Below are positions 15,037 to 23,444 of a stretch of 35,317 nucleotides of DNA, one piece after another (positions within the stretch are counted from its first letter, which is position 1; each line of letters starts with the position of its first letter). Both the position numbers and the translations under genes were made by a program. This DNA comes from Clostridia bacterium (GTDB lineage Bacteria > Bacillota > Clostridia > UBA1381 > UBA9506). The notes beneath the pieces are model-generated. The model saw only the letters and a list, made by a program, of their open reading frames with translations, did no database searches and was not told the origin of the DNA. The DNA is taken from positions 1 through 35,317 of the forward strand of contig JAFQJE010000006.1 of the NCBI GenBank assembly GCA_017415145.1. Reading direction: 5' to 3'.

Positions 15037-18000
15037 TTATTTTGTGAGGTCTAAGTCGTAACCTGTACCAACTGCAACTTCAACAGCGGGTGTTGTAGCA
15101 GCGTTGTCACCTGTCCACCATGCATTGCTGTTTTCGATAACTACCATAACCATATCTTCGATTCTTTCGTTATCGTTAACCTTAGCAACTACCATGTAAG
15201 CTAATGTAGGTCTGATTGTTTCCTTAATAGAATCAACCTTGATAGCTGAAACTTCAGCACCTGCTGATAATGTAGCATCATACTTAGCGTATGTGAAGTC
15301 ACCATCAACATATCTGAACTTCACGCCGTCTGTAGCTTTACCCTGAGCATCGAATGTTGTAGCGAGTGTGATTGCATCGCCAAACTGAGCAACGATACCT
15401 GTTACGTAAGCGTACTTGTCTGCGTTGTCAGATACTGTCTGAGCAGCTAATGTGTTATCAAGATCCTTATTAGATGCATCGTAAACCATCTGGATTTCCT
15501 TGATTTCGTTTTCTGTGTTTGTTACGTAAAGAACTACGTCACCAACACCAAGTGTTGTGTGTGCATAATCTGCATCAGCTTTGAGTTCTACTATTTCGCC
15601 ACCCTGTACAAATGTGTACTTCTTAACAGGTGTGTCGTCATTATCTAAAGCGTCAGATACTGCAGCAACAACTGCGAAAGGAGCTTCCTGTAAACCGTAA
15701 GCGGGTTTCTTTGTTGAGAAAGCTGCTACTAATGTTTCATCATCTGTATCTAATGCATAGAGGTATGCATCGTATGTTTCTTTTTCGTCAAGTGTTGAGA
15801 TGTCGATGATGTCAACCTTGTCTTCGTCAATGATCACTTCGCAGTAAGCAGGTGTTGTATTAACTGCTGCTACTTCTACTGCTTTGAAAGGAGCAACGAA
15901 CATCTTAGCGTCTGCGATGTCATAAGCGCCTAATGTAGCGAAGTCTGCATCGTAGTCATGTGTTGCGTTGTAATCCTGAGCGATCTTTGCGCTGTCATCT
16001 GTTGTTCTGATTTCAGCGAGTTCGCCGTTAGCGTTTAATTTGTAAGAGATGAATCTCTTTTCAGCCGAATCTTCAGCCTTCTTCATAGCATAGTACTTAG
16101 CTTCTACAGTATTTGTTACCTTGTTATCAGCTGTTGTATTAACAGCAGGTGTCAAACCAACAGCAGGTGTGATTTCCTCTACTGCTTCGTTATCAATAGT
16201 ATCATTTACTGAGAATTTGTTCTCTAAAGCAGCAGCCTCAAGACCTGCGAAGTATGAAGCCTGTGTGCCGTCTGATGTCTTCTTAACTGTTAATGTATCA
16301 GCTGTGTATGTCTTTAATGAAGCAGCAACAGGATATGTAGCAACCTTGCCGTCTTCTGTTAAGAGCTTAACCTGATATGTTGTTGTACCGAATTTTGTTT
16401 CGCCTTCAGCAGCCAAGATAACTGCGAAGTTCTTAGAAACAACTGATGTTGTATCCTTCAATACGATTTTGCCATCGATTGAGATGAAGAACACACCTGT
16501 GTCACCAGCTTCGATTGTACCGCCTGTAGCGTTTGTATATTTTTCGCCATCGATTACGTACTTAGCAACTGATGACATGTATTCAGAAACTGAACCTTCG
16601 ATTGTTTCGTTTGTTACATAGATATCTAAGTAAGAAACGTTGTGGATATCGTCTCCAACTGTTACGATAGGAGCAACGATGTTAAGAACGTTACCTTCAG
16701 CAACATCTTCTAATGTGATAGCGTTGCCGTTAGCATCGAAGAGGTTGTAGATGAAGTCATCACCACGAACTTCTGTGCTGAGGTCAAGTGAGCTTGAAGG
16801 CTTGAACTTAATGATTTCGTCTTCAACCTTAACGCTGTCAACTACTTTGTATACATATTCTGTAACGAAGATCTTGTCGTAGGGCTTGTTCTTTGTACCC
16901 ATGAATTCGATCTTAGAAGCAGCCTTTAACATAAGTTCGAGTGAACCATAGTTGCCGTAGCCTGATGCTAACTTCTTACCATTGTAGAAGATTTCAGGTG
17001 AAGCTGCGATTTCGATTTCTGTAGCGTATCTGTCTGTTCTGTTTTCTTTGTAAGCAACAATTGTTGAATCTGTTGTGTTATCGATTGTGTCGAAGTTTTC
17101 TGTGATTGTTTCTGTAGCTGTTGTCTTACCGTCAACAACGATAGCTAATAATTTCCAATCGTTGAGTTCTTCGTCTTCAGCAACGTAAGCTTCAACTGTT
17201 GAACCTAAGAGGTCAGCTGCTTCTGTAGCACCTGCGTATACAGCAACTTCTGCATAGCTGTCAGCATCGATGCCATCAACAGCACCAAGTTCTGTTGCAA
17301 CGCTAGCATAGTTGTAATCGTATGTATCTATAACTTCGATTTCAACCATTTCGTTGCCAGCTTTGTCGATAAGTGTTGTGTCAGCCTTAGGAACGCTGAT
17401 GATTTCAGCCTTAACCTTGATGATATCGTTTGAGAATGTTAAGAGTGTTCTTAAATCATAACCGTTCTTACCGTTGTAGATAACGTATTTGTCATCTTCA
17501 ACTGATACACCGTAGTATGATACGTCAACTAAAGGAGCTGTTAAAGCATTGTAGATTAACTGAGCAATGATTTCTCTTGTAGCAGCCTTAGCGTTGTCGT
17601 AACCAGCATCCTTAAGTACGCCGTACTGAGAAGCTAACTTTAAGTAACCTGTGGGGTAACCGCCGTTTTCAGCTCTCTGTGCGATACGGTCATAACCTAA
17701 TGCACGCATGATCATAACTACTGCATCCTGATATGTAACTGATGCATCGGGTGCGAATGTGCCGTCGCCCATACCATTGATGATACCACGGTTTACGCCC
17801 CAAGCGATGTAGCCTGCTGCCCAGTGGTTAGCTGCAACATCTGTGAAAGCATTTGAAGCTGAAGCTGTAGCGATATCTTCTTCGCCCATAGCACGGCAAA
17901 CAAATGCAACCATTTCTGATCTCTTAACGTCGTTTGTGGGGTTGAAGTTACCTGCTTCGTCACCCTTAGCGATGCCAAGACCAGAGAGTACCTTAATAGC

Positions 18001-18120
18001 CTTGTAATAGCTATTTGTGGATTCAACATCCGCGTAATCAGCAGCTGCTACTGTAGCAAAAGAGCTAACGAGCATAATCACTGCGATGATTACAGAGATT
18101 AATTTTTTGAGATTTTTCAT
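15037..18120 (-). CDS. Large SLH-domain protein, probable main S-layer protein
   Basis: The 1027-residue product has a signal peptide (residues 1-27, ending TVAAA) and three SLH repeats at the N-terminus (about 28-200: DYADVESTNSYYKAIKVLSGLGIA; FTDVAANHWAAGYIAWGVNRGIING; a weaker third). The remaining 800 residues are acidic, rich in Val, Thr, Asp and Ala, with no membrane segment, as in secreted beta-rich S-layer bodies. I recognise no enzyme domain. N-terminal SLH domains on a large acidic body, a near-consensus promoter, a structured 128-nt leader and a strong terminator all suggest a highly expressed surface-layer protein. The preferred codons look more uniform than in neighbouring genes (frequent GTA, GCA, GTT, GAT), but I have not measured this. 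Confidence 0.88.
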   Translation of the reverse strand: MKNLKKLISVIIAVIMLVSSFATVAAADYADVESTNSYYKAIKVLSGLGIAKGDEAGNFNPTNDVKRSEMVAFVCRAMGEEDIATASASNAFTDVAANHWAAGYIAWGVNRGIINGMGDGTFAPDASVTYQDAVVMIMRALGYDRIAQRAENGGYPTGYLKLASQYGVLKDAGYDNAKAATREIIAQLIYNALTAPLVDVSYYGVSVEDDKYVIYNGKNGYDLRTLLTFSNDIIKVKAEIISVPKADTTLIDKAGNEMVEIEVIDTYDYNYASVATELGAVDGIDADSYAEVAVYAGATEAADLLGSTVEAYVAEDEELNDWKLLAIVVDGKTTATETITENFDTIDNTTDSTIVAYKENRTDRYATEIEIAASPEIFYNGKKLASGYGNYGSLELMLKAASKIEFMGTKNKPYDKIFVTEYVYKVVDSVKVEDEIIKFKPSSSLDLSTEVRGDDFIYNLFDANGNAITLEDVAEGNVLNIVAPIVTVGDDIHNVSYLDIYVTNETIEGSVSEYMSSVAKYVIDGEKYTNATGGTIEAGDTGVFFISIDGKIVLKDTTSVVSKNFAVILAAEGETKFGTTTYQVKLLTEDGKVATYPVAASLKTYTADTLTVKKTSDGTQASYFAGLEAAALENKFSVNDTIDNEAVEEITPAVGLTPAVNTTADNKVTNTVEAKYYAMKKAEDSAEKRFISYKLNANGELAEIRTTDDSAKIAQDYNATHDYDADFATLGAYDIADAKMFVAPFKAVEVAAVNTTPAYCEVIIDEDKVDIIDISTLDEKETYDAYLYALDTDDETLVAAFSTKKPAYGLQEAPFAVVAAVSDALDNDDTPVKKYTFVQGGEIVELKADADYAHTTLGVGDVVLYVTNTENEIKEIQMVYDASNKDLDNTLAAQTVSDNADKYAYVTGIVAQFGDAITLATTFDAQGKATDGVKFRYVDGDFTYAKYDATLSAGAEVSAIKVDSIKETIRPTLAYMVVAKVNDNERIEDMVMVVIENSNAWWTGDNAATTPAVEVAVGTGYDLDLTK

Positions 18121-18248
18121 AATTTCTCAAATCCTCCCTTATAATAAATTTAAAATTTAAAAATCGAAAGAGATATGTATTTCGCCCGACGCTGTTCCTC
18201 TTTCAAAAACAACATGGACGAGGATGGGTATATACCCATCTTGATTAT
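18121..18248 (-). promoter_or_regulatory. Structured leader of the large SLH gene
   Basis: The predicted 128-nt leader contains the perfect 18-bp palindrome GATGGGTATATACCCATC (18223-18240), a 7-bp stem with an ATAT loop located at +9 to +26. A second, longer-range pairing joins CTCTTTC with GAAAGAG (18198-18204 and 18166-18172). A GGGAGG ribosome site lies about 12 nt before the ATG. A stem near the 5' end is a known way to stabilise abundant mRNAs; that role here is inferred. Confidence 0.6.
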
Positions 18249-18254
18249 ACATTG

Positions 18255-18283
18255 ATTATACCACTAAATTTTTGGATAGTCAA
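18255..18283 (-). promoter_or_regulatory. Promoter of the large SLH gene
   Basis: On the minus strand TTGACT (18283-18278), a 17-bp spacer and TATAAT (18260-18255) predict a start near 18248. The hexamers are identical to those of the three-gene SLH cluster promoter at 13246-13274. Confidence 0.85.
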
Positions 18284-18577
18284 TGAATAATTTGCAGTTG
18301 TAATAAAAATGTAAAAAATGGCACTATTATTACATCAATATTGCAACTTTATATATGCAAACGTGATAAACACGGTATTGCCGAAAAAACTTTCCGGAGT
18401 TTCTTCCTTATATAATATATAGCACAAGCATCCATATGACATTGAGAAAATCAACAGTCAAATTTGGGGGCACAACCCCTTCATACTATATTTACTTTAA
18501 TTATTTTACTCTTTTGGCAGCAAAATGTCAAGGAAATTTTTGATTTTTTTAAAAAAAGTGATGTTTGCATATAATTT
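18284..18577. other. AT-rich intergenic stretch without a recognised gene
   Basis: Between the promoter of the large SLH gene and the solo repeat I see no coding region with a ribosome site. Small structures are present: CGTG-ATAAA-CACG near 18361, GGGG-GCACAA-CCCC near 18466, and TTGCA-N10-TGCAA at about 18342-18361. None is strong enough to name. Upstream control of the SLH promoter could be housed here. Confidence 0.5.
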
Positions 18578-18635
18578 TCTCTCCCTCCGTCTTTGTTTAA
18601 AAACAAAGACACCTCCCTCGTCAGAGGGAGGCTTT
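18578..18635 (+). repeat. Double-hairpin repeat, solo copy
   Basis: The third copy of the repeat, 58 bp, has both constant blocks (17 and 26 bp) identical to the copies flanking the DUF559 gene. The middle differs: GTCTTTGTTT and AAACAAAGAC pair around an AA loop. No nuclease gene is beside it. It lies 27 bp after the stop codon of the PfkB kinase gene, so like the right copy it sits close to a gene's 3' end. Confidence 0.92.
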
Positions 18636-18662
18636 AAGATGTCAAATAGTATTCGTTATATA

Positions 18663-19673
18663 TTATAAAGGTAATCTTTCGTATTCGTTCATCATTTCTA
18701 TAAGCTCTGCCTTTTCTACCATGCCGTCAATAGAGTTTTCCGAGAAAAGATTGCGAGCTGCAGCAGTTGATGCAAATTCCAAAATCTCCTTGTCGCTCAT
18801 ACCCGTATAAAGTCCGTAAAGTGAGCCTGCACAGAACGTATCTCCCGCACCGGTTGAACCCTTTATCAGGCTTTTGTCAATTTTTAACGAAGGCACTGCA
18901 CAAAATGATCCTGTTTTAACGTCTAAGATAAATCCCGCTTCTTTTGCGTGGATAATAATTTTCTCTTTAACACCAAGATCTGCCATTTTCTTCATAACTT
19001 CGTGGACTGTGTCCGCATTTATCGTGCCGTCAGCATTTCTCGGGTCCATATGCCAGATGCTTGAGGATTCAATTTCGTTCATGATTGCATAGTCACAGTA
19101 GCGGAGTGCAGGTGCAATCTTCTTCATGTAATCAGCAGAGCTGTCAGAAACTACGTCAATTGATGTTTTTATTCCTTTTTTCTGAACCTCATTCAAAAAT
19201 CTTGCCATAACTGTGCCGTAGTCTTTATCATCCTTATCAAAAATATCCAAAAGAAGGATGTAGCCAATATGAAAAATATCACAATCCAAAGCATCTATGT
19301 CAATATGCTCGGGAGCAAATTCTGCATTTGCACCTCTTGCCTGGAAGAATGTTCTCTCGCCGGGAGCATTCATTACATCTGTAAATGATGTAGGAGCAGT
19401 GTCAGACACTGTTACTCTTGATGTATCAATGCCAAATTCTTCAAGCTTTGCCACAACGTATTCGCCGTTTTCATCCTTGCCAACTCTGCCTACCGCGCTC
19501 AGAGGTACTGAGGGGTCGATTTTTGCAAGGTTGATTGCGGTATTAGGCAAGCTGCCGCCTACTGCACGGCTTACCGATGTGATGTTGGCAAGCATGCCGC
19601 ATTTGGGATATGTATCTACGTTTTTAATATAATCTACAATTAAATTTCCTGCGAAGGTTATGCCTCTTTTCAT
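18663..19673 (-). CDS. PfkB-family carbohydrate kinase
   Basis: The 336-residue ribokinase-family enzyme phosphorylates a sugar or related alcohol with ATP. The N-terminal signature (GNLIVDY...VGGSLPNTAINLAK) and the C-terminal anion-hole motif GSTGAGDTFCAG, with catalytic base Asp278, are intact. The substrate is not evident: the family covers ribose, fructose, fructose 1-phosphate, inosine and others, and no transporter or catabolic gene is adjacent. GAGGA lies 7 nt before the ATG. It has its own promoter and appears to be a single-gene unit. Confidence 0.92.
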   Translation of the reverse strand: MKRGITFAGNLIVDYIKNVDTYPKCGMLANITSVSRAVGGSLPNTAINLAKIDPSVPLSAVGRVGKDENGEYVVAKLEEFGIDTSRVTVSDTAPTSFTDVMNAPGERTFFQARGANAEFAPEHIDIDALDCDIFHIGYILLLDIFDKDDKDYGTVMARFLNEVQKKGIKTSIDVVSDSSADYMKKIAPALRYCDYAIMNEIESSSIWHMDPRNADGTINADTVHEVMKKMADLGVKEKIIIHAKEAGFILDVKTGSFCAVPSLKIDKSLIKGSTGAGDTFCAGSLYGLYTGMSDKEILEFASTAAARNLFSENSIDGMVEKAELIEMMNEYERLPL

Positions 19674-19706
19674 GTTGGTTCCTCATTTCATATTAAGTGT
19701 AGTTTT

Positions 19707-19735
19707 ATTAAAACATATTTGGTTTAAATTGTCAA
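19707..19735 (-). promoter_or_regulatory. Promoter of the PfkB kinase gene
   Basis: On the minus strand TTGACA (19735-19730), a perfect -35, is followed after 17 bp by TTTAAT (19712-19707). Confidence 0.7.
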
Positions 19736-19747
19736 GGCAACAAAAAT

Positions 19748-19772
19748 AAAAAAGGCACAGAATGCCTTTTTT
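19748..19772 (-). terminator. Terminator of the XRE regulator gene
   Basis: AAAAAAGGCA (19748-19757) and TGCCTTTTTT (19763-19772) form a 10-bp stem with a 5-nt loop that overlaps the stop codon of the regulator gene. On the minus strand a T run follows. Confidence 0.88.
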
Positions 19773-20130
19773 ATAACTTTATCAAATATTCTAAATAATC
19801 ACGTATCGACGCCCTCTGTGTCAGGGACAATTCCCCGATATCAAGCCAGTCTTCGCACATCAGGGTTTTTGCCTTTTGGGCGAGGTTGTCGTACTCTGTG
19901 TACAATTCTATCGAATCTGCCTCTCCGGTAAGATATTCTGTATTAACCTTAAAATATCGGGCTATTGCCTCAAGAGTTTGTTGGTCAGGGTACCGTTCGC
20001 CTCTTTCGTAATTGGCAAGGCAGCTGCGGGACATATTTATTCTTTTTGCCAGTTCCTTTTGGGTAAGTCCTTCTATATGGCGAAGCATCAAGAGTCTCGA
20101 TGCAAATCCCCCGGTAGCCTTTCCTTTCAT
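19771..20130 (-). CDS. XRE-family helix-turn-helix regulator
   Basis: The 119-residue protein carries a Cro/cI-type HTH in its N-terminal half (LRHIEGLTQKELAKRINMSRSCLANYERGERYPDQQTLEAIARYF, about residues 15-60) and a short helical C-terminal part of unknown role, possibly for dimer formation. The start at 20130 is chosen because GGAGG lies 10 nt upstream; an earlier in-frame start would lie in the operator. The gene is divergent from diaminopimelate dehydrogenase. A 37-bp inverted repeat lies at its transcription start, so autorepression is likely. No prophage or toxin gene is nearby. Confidence 0.9.
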   Translation of the reverse strand: MKGKATGGFASRLLMLRHIEGLTQKELAKRINMSRSCLANYERGERYPDQQTLEAIARYFKVNTEYLTGEADSIELYTEYDNLAQKAKTLMCEDWLDIGELSLTQRASIRDYLEYLIKL

Positions 20131-20159
20131 AATGATATTGCCTCCATAAGCCCTTGTAT

Positions 20160-20196
20160 TTGCAAACAAGTTCAAATTCCTTGAACTTATTTGCAA
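20160..20196. promoter_or_regulatory. 37-bp inverted repeat at the start of the XRE transcript
   Basis: Arms of 16 bp, TTGCAAACAAGTTCAA (20160-20175) and TTGAACTTATTTGCAA (20181-20196), match with one mismatch around a 5-bp spacer. It spans about -5 to +32 of the predicted XRE start. As DNA it fits an autoregulatory operator for the XRE protein; as RNA it would form a 16-bp stem at the 5' end of the mRNA. The mismatch becomes a G-U pair in the XRE transcript, so both readings remain open. Confidence 0.75.
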
Positions 20197-20197
20197 T

Positions 20198-20225
20198 ATG
20201 ATACCATATTCTGTCGAAAATGCAA
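20198..20225 (-). promoter_or_regulatory. Promoter of the XRE regulator gene
   Basis: On the minus strand TTGCAT (20225-20220), a 16-bp spacer and TATCAT (20203-20198), with an extended TGG, predict a start near 20191, at the edge of the inverted repeat. Confidence 0.65.
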
Positions 20226-20305
20226 GAGTTTTTCTGGTTTCGTAACACAGAATTTGAAATTGAAACCTTTTGCTCTATTATTTTTTGTTTTATTACAAAA
20301 AAACA

Positions 20306-20334
20306 TTGCTAAATCTTAAAAAAAGTGGTATCCT
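20306..20334 (+). promoter_or_regulatory. Predicted promoter of the diaminopimelate dehydrogenase gene
   Basis: TTGCTA (20306-20311), a 17-bp spacer and TATCCT (20329-20334) form a moderate match, giving a leader of about 19 nt with AAAGGAG inside it. Confidence 0.5.
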
Positions 20335-20359
20335 TTTAATGTAAAAGGAGTTGAAACTT

Positions 20360-21337
20360 ATGAAAATTGCTATTGCAGGATATGGAAATTTGGGACGCGG
20401 CGTAGAATTGTCAATCCGCCAGAATGCTGATTGTGAGCTTTTCGGCGTATTCACAAGACGTCCACCCGAAACGGTTAAAACAGCAACAGGTGCTCCTGTT
20501 TTCCATATTGATGATATTTTAAAATATAAGGGTGAGGTAGACGTGGTTGTTATCTGCGGTGGTTCAGCAACAGATTTGCCAAAACAGACACCTGAACTTG
20601 CAGCTCATTTTTGTGTGGTTGACAGCTTTGATACTCACGCAAAAATCCCCGAGCATTTCGCCGCAGTTGACGCAGCTGCCAAGTCTGCAGGTACCGTAGC
20701 TGTCATTTCTGCAGGCTGGGACCCTGGTATGTTTTCTTTGAACAGGCTTTACGCATCATGCATTTTGCCCGATGGTCGCGACTATACCTTCTGGGGCAAA
20801 GGCGTAAGCCAGGGACACTCTGATGCGATACGCCGTGTAGATGGAGTCCTCGACGCTAAACAGTACACAATACCCACCGATGCGGCACTTTCTGCAGTTC
20901 GTTCAGGTACAAACCCCGAGCTTACAACAAGGGACAAGCATAAAAGGGAGTGCTTTGTTGTGGCAAAAGACGGAGCAGACAAGGAAAAAATCGAAAAAGA
21001 AATCAAAGAAATGCCAAATTACTTTGCCGATTACGATACAACGGTGCATTTCATTTCCAAAGAAGAGCTTGATAAAAACCACAGCGGTATTCCCCACGGT
21101 GGCTTTGTTATAAGAAGTGGTAAGACAGGCATTGACAATGAACATACCCACATTATTGAATATAGCTTAAAGCTTGACTCAAATCCCGAATTTACCGCAT
21201 CAGTTTTAGTGGCTTGTGCCCGTGCAGCATATAAAATGAACAAAGAGGGCATTGTTGGTGCCAAGACCGTATTTGATATTGCTCCAAGCTATATGAGTGC
21301 AAAATCAGGAGAAGAATTACGAAAAGAGATGTTATAA
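20360..21337 (+). CDS. ddh: meso-Diaminopimelate D-dehydrogenase
   Basis: The 325-residue NADP-dependent enzyme converts tetrahydrodipicolinate, ammonia and NADPH into meso-diaminopimelate in one step, bypassing the succinylase or acetylase branches, and feeds peptidoglycan and lysine synthesis. The N-terminal Rossmann motif IAGYGNLGRG, then FTRR (which selects NADP), CGGSATDLPKQTP, SAGWDPGMFSLNR and WGKGVSQGHSDAIRR match known Ddh proteins. The ATG at 20360 is preferred over an upstream TTG since AAAGGAG lies 9 nt before it. Length is normal (about 325). It has its own promoter and terminator. Confidence 0.95.
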   Translation: MKIAIAGYGNLGRGVELSIRQNADCELFGVFTRRPPETVKTATGAPVFHIDDILKYKGEVDVVVICGGSATDLPKQTPELAAHFCVVDSFDTHAKIPEHFAAVDAAAKSAGTVAVISAGWDPGMFSLNRLYASCILPDGRDYTFWGKGVSQGHSDAIRRVDGVLDAKQYTIPTDAALSAVRSGTNPELTTRDKHKRECFVVAKDGADKEKIEKEIKEMPNYFADYDTTVHFISKEELDKNHSGIPHGGFVIRSGKTGIDNEHTHIIEYSLKLDSNPEFTASVLVACARAAYKMNKEGIVGAKTVFDIAPSYMSAKSGEELRKEML

Positions 21338-21349
21338 TTTTTCCAAATA

Positions 21350-21382
21350 AAAAAGTTGCAGAAAAATCTTCTGCAACTTTTT
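21350..21382. terminator. Bidirectional terminator between ddh and the GyrB-like gene
   Basis: AAAAAGTTGCAGAA (21350-21363) and TTCTGCAACTTTTT (21369-21382) form a perfect 14-bp stem with a 5-nt loop between convergent genes. Confidence 0.92.
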
Positions 21383-21386
21383 GTTT

Positions 21387-23360
21387 TTATGAAATATCTG
21401 CCAAATCCAAGAAGTTATGACCAAATTCTGCTATATAGTCTTTTCTTTCCTGGAGTTTGTCGCCTAAGAGCACGTCAAACATTTCAGCAGTCTTTTCCGC
21501 GTCGTCGTAGGTTACGCGGATTAGTCGTCTTGTTTCGGGGTTCATTGTGGTCTGCCACATCATTTCAGGCTCATTTTCGCCAAGACCTTTTGAACGCTGA
21601 ATTTTATATTTTTTATTTCCAAGACCTTCTATGATTTCCTGTTTTTCCTGTTCGTTAAAGGCAAAGAACGTATCCTTCCCCGAAGTTATCTCAAACAGAG
21701 GAGACTCAGCAATATATACTTTACCCTCGCGAATAAGCGTGGGCATCAAAACATAAATCATAGTTAAAATCAGCGTTCTTATCTGATATCCGTCAACGTC
21801 TGCGTCGGTACAGATAATAACCTTGTTCCACTTTAAATTGTCAATGTCAAAGGTGGTCATATCTTTTGTTGCGTGCTTTGATTTTATTTCAATTCCGCAA
21901 CCTAAAACTCTCACTAAGTCTGTAATAATTTCACTTTTAAATATTTTTGCATAATCTGCCTTGAGACAATTTAAAATCTTACCACGTACTGGGATAATCG
22001 CCTGAAACTCTGCATCTCTGCCTTTTTTACACGAACCCAACGCCGAATCACCCTCAACGATGTAGATTTCACGTTTTTCAATGTCTTTTGTTCGGCAGTT
22101 GATGAATTTGTTGATACGGTTTGTCATATCGACATTACCTGTTAAGTTTTTCTTAACGGCAATTCTTGTTTTTTCTGCACTCTCACGGCTTCTTTTGTTA
22201 ATTAACACCTGTTGCGCAATTTTTTCCGCCGCTTCCTTGTTTTCTATAAAGAACACATCAAGCTGCTCTTTCAATACATCGGTCATAGCTTCTTGAATGA
22301 ACTTGTTTGTTATTGATTTTTTCGTCTGGTTTTCGTAGCTTGTAATGGTTGAGAACGAGTTAGAAACCAAAATCAAACTATCCGCAACGTCTACGAAGCT
22401 TATCTTTGATTCATTTTTATTATATTTATTATTTGCCTTTAAGTATTTGTCAATTGATGCAACAAAAGCACTCTTGACCGCTCTGTCGGGAGAACCGCCG
22501 TGCTCCAAAAAACTTGAGTTATGATAATATTCTATCATATTTATCTCGTTGTTAAAACAAAAGGCGAAGCTCATCTTTACATTATAATCAGGCTTGTCCT
22601 CACGGTCACGTCCACGACGTTCTGTTTCAAAAGAAAAAATTGGAGTAAACGATTTTCCGTCTGAAATTTCTTCTATATAGTTGATGATACCCTTGTCGTA
22701 GCAGTATTCCTCCATATCCCAACCGTCAGGTGTCTGGTTATATAGCACAAACTTAAGACCGGCGTTAACTACTGCTTGCTTTTTTAGCACATCCTGAAAA
22801 TACTCTAAAGGAATGTTTATATCTGTAAAAACCTCAGGGTCAGGACGCCATTTGATAGTTGTACCTGTTTTTTTACTGCGGACTTCTTCTACCTGAAGCT
22901 CTCCCACAGGGTTACCCTTTTCAAAGTGCATGGTATAGCGTTTGCCATCTCTTACAACCGTCGCATCCATGTATGATGACGCGTACTGTGTGGCACAAGT
23001 ACCAAGACCATTTAAGCCTAAAGAATATTCATAGTTGCCTGCAGCGTCGTTGTTGTACTTACCGCCTGCGTACATTTCGCAAAAAACCAGTTCCCAGTTA
23101 AAACGTCCTTCTTTTTCGTTATATCCCATGGGAATACCACGGCCGTTGTCCTTTACTTCAATTGACTTATCGGAAAATCTGGTGATTTCTATTTCTTTGC
23201 CGTGACCCTCACGAGCTTCATCTATGGAGTTTGACAAAATTTCAAAAAAGGAATGTGCGCATCCGTCTATACCGTCAGAACCAAAAATTACGCCCGGGCG
23301 TTTACGCACACGGTCGGCACCTTTTAATGACGATATACTCTGGTCATCGTATTTTTTCAT
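21387..23360 (-). CDS. GyrB/ParE-like type II topoisomerase ATPase subunit, divergent
   Basis: The 657-residue protein has the complete B-subunit plan: a GHKL ATPase (EILSNSIDEA, DNGRGIP, GLNGLGT), transducer domain with NQTK, TOPRIM domain with EGDSALGS (Glu436) and DADVDG (Asp519, Asp521, Asp523), and a C-terminal RSKGLGE region. It differs from standard GyrB at usually fixed places: GLNGLG rather than GLHGVG, EGDSALG rather than EGDSAGG, and VDGYQIRT rather than VDGAHIRT. No A-subunit gene is adjacent on either side. It could be a lineage-specific paralogue or the ParE of this group. AAAGGA precedes the ATG. Confidence 0.88.
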   Translation of the reverse strand: MKKYDDQSISSLKGADRVRKRPGVIFGSDGIDGCAHSFFEILSNSIDEAREGHGKEIEITRFSDKSIEVKDNGRGIPMGYNEKEGRFNWELVFCEMYAGGKYNNDAAGNYEYSLGLNGLGTCATQYASSYMDATVVRDGKRYTMHFEKGNPVGELQVEEVRSKKTGTTIKWRPDPEVFTDINIPLEYFQDVLKKQAVVNAGLKFVLYNQTPDGWDMEEYCYDKGIINYIEEISDGKSFTPIFSFETERRGRDREDKPDYNVKMSFAFCFNNEINMIEYYHNSSFLEHGGSPDRAVKSAFVASIDKYLKANNKYNKNESKISFVDVADSLILVSNSFSTITSYENQTKKSITNKFIQEAMTDVLKEQLDVFFIENKEAAEKIAQQVLINKRSRESAEKTRIAVKKNLTGNVDMTNRINKFINCRTKDIEKREIYIVEGDSALGSCKKGRDAEFQAIIPVRGKILNCLKADYAKIFKSEIITDLVRVLGCGIEIKSKHATKDMTTFDIDNLKWNKVIICTDADVDGYQIRTLILTMIYVLMPTLIREGKVYIAESPLFEITSGKDTFFAFNEQEKQEIIEGLGNKKYKIQRSKGLGENEPEMMWQTTMNPETRRLIRVTYDDAEKTAEMFDVLLGDKLQERKDYIAEFGHNFLDLADIS

Positions 23361-23389
23361 CTTGTCTATCCTTTCCTACTAAATTAACG

Positions 23390-23417
23390 AAAAGGCGCTG
23401 ATGTTCTCGCGCCTTTT
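23390..23417. terminator. Hairpin upstream of the GyrB-like gene
   Basis: AAAAGGCGC (23390-23398) and GCGCCTTTT (23409-23417) form a 9-bp GC-rich stem with a 10-nt loop, 30 bp before the GyrB-like ATG. On the minus strand only TTTT follows. It may add to termination after guaB or form part of the leader of the GyrB-like gene. Confidence 0.55.
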
Positions 23418-23444
23418 TTCGTGTTTTTCTCTTTAAGGGATAGG

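Noticed and set aside
18284-18577. Small gene or second divergent promoter upstream of the large SLH gene
   Set aside because: No frame with a ribosome site and plausible length was found, and TATAAT-like strings here lack a matching -35 at 16-18 bp.
13489-18635. CRISPR array
   Set aside because: The three repeat copies are in mixed orientation and at irregular distances of hundreds to thousands of bases, with genes between them and no cas genes.
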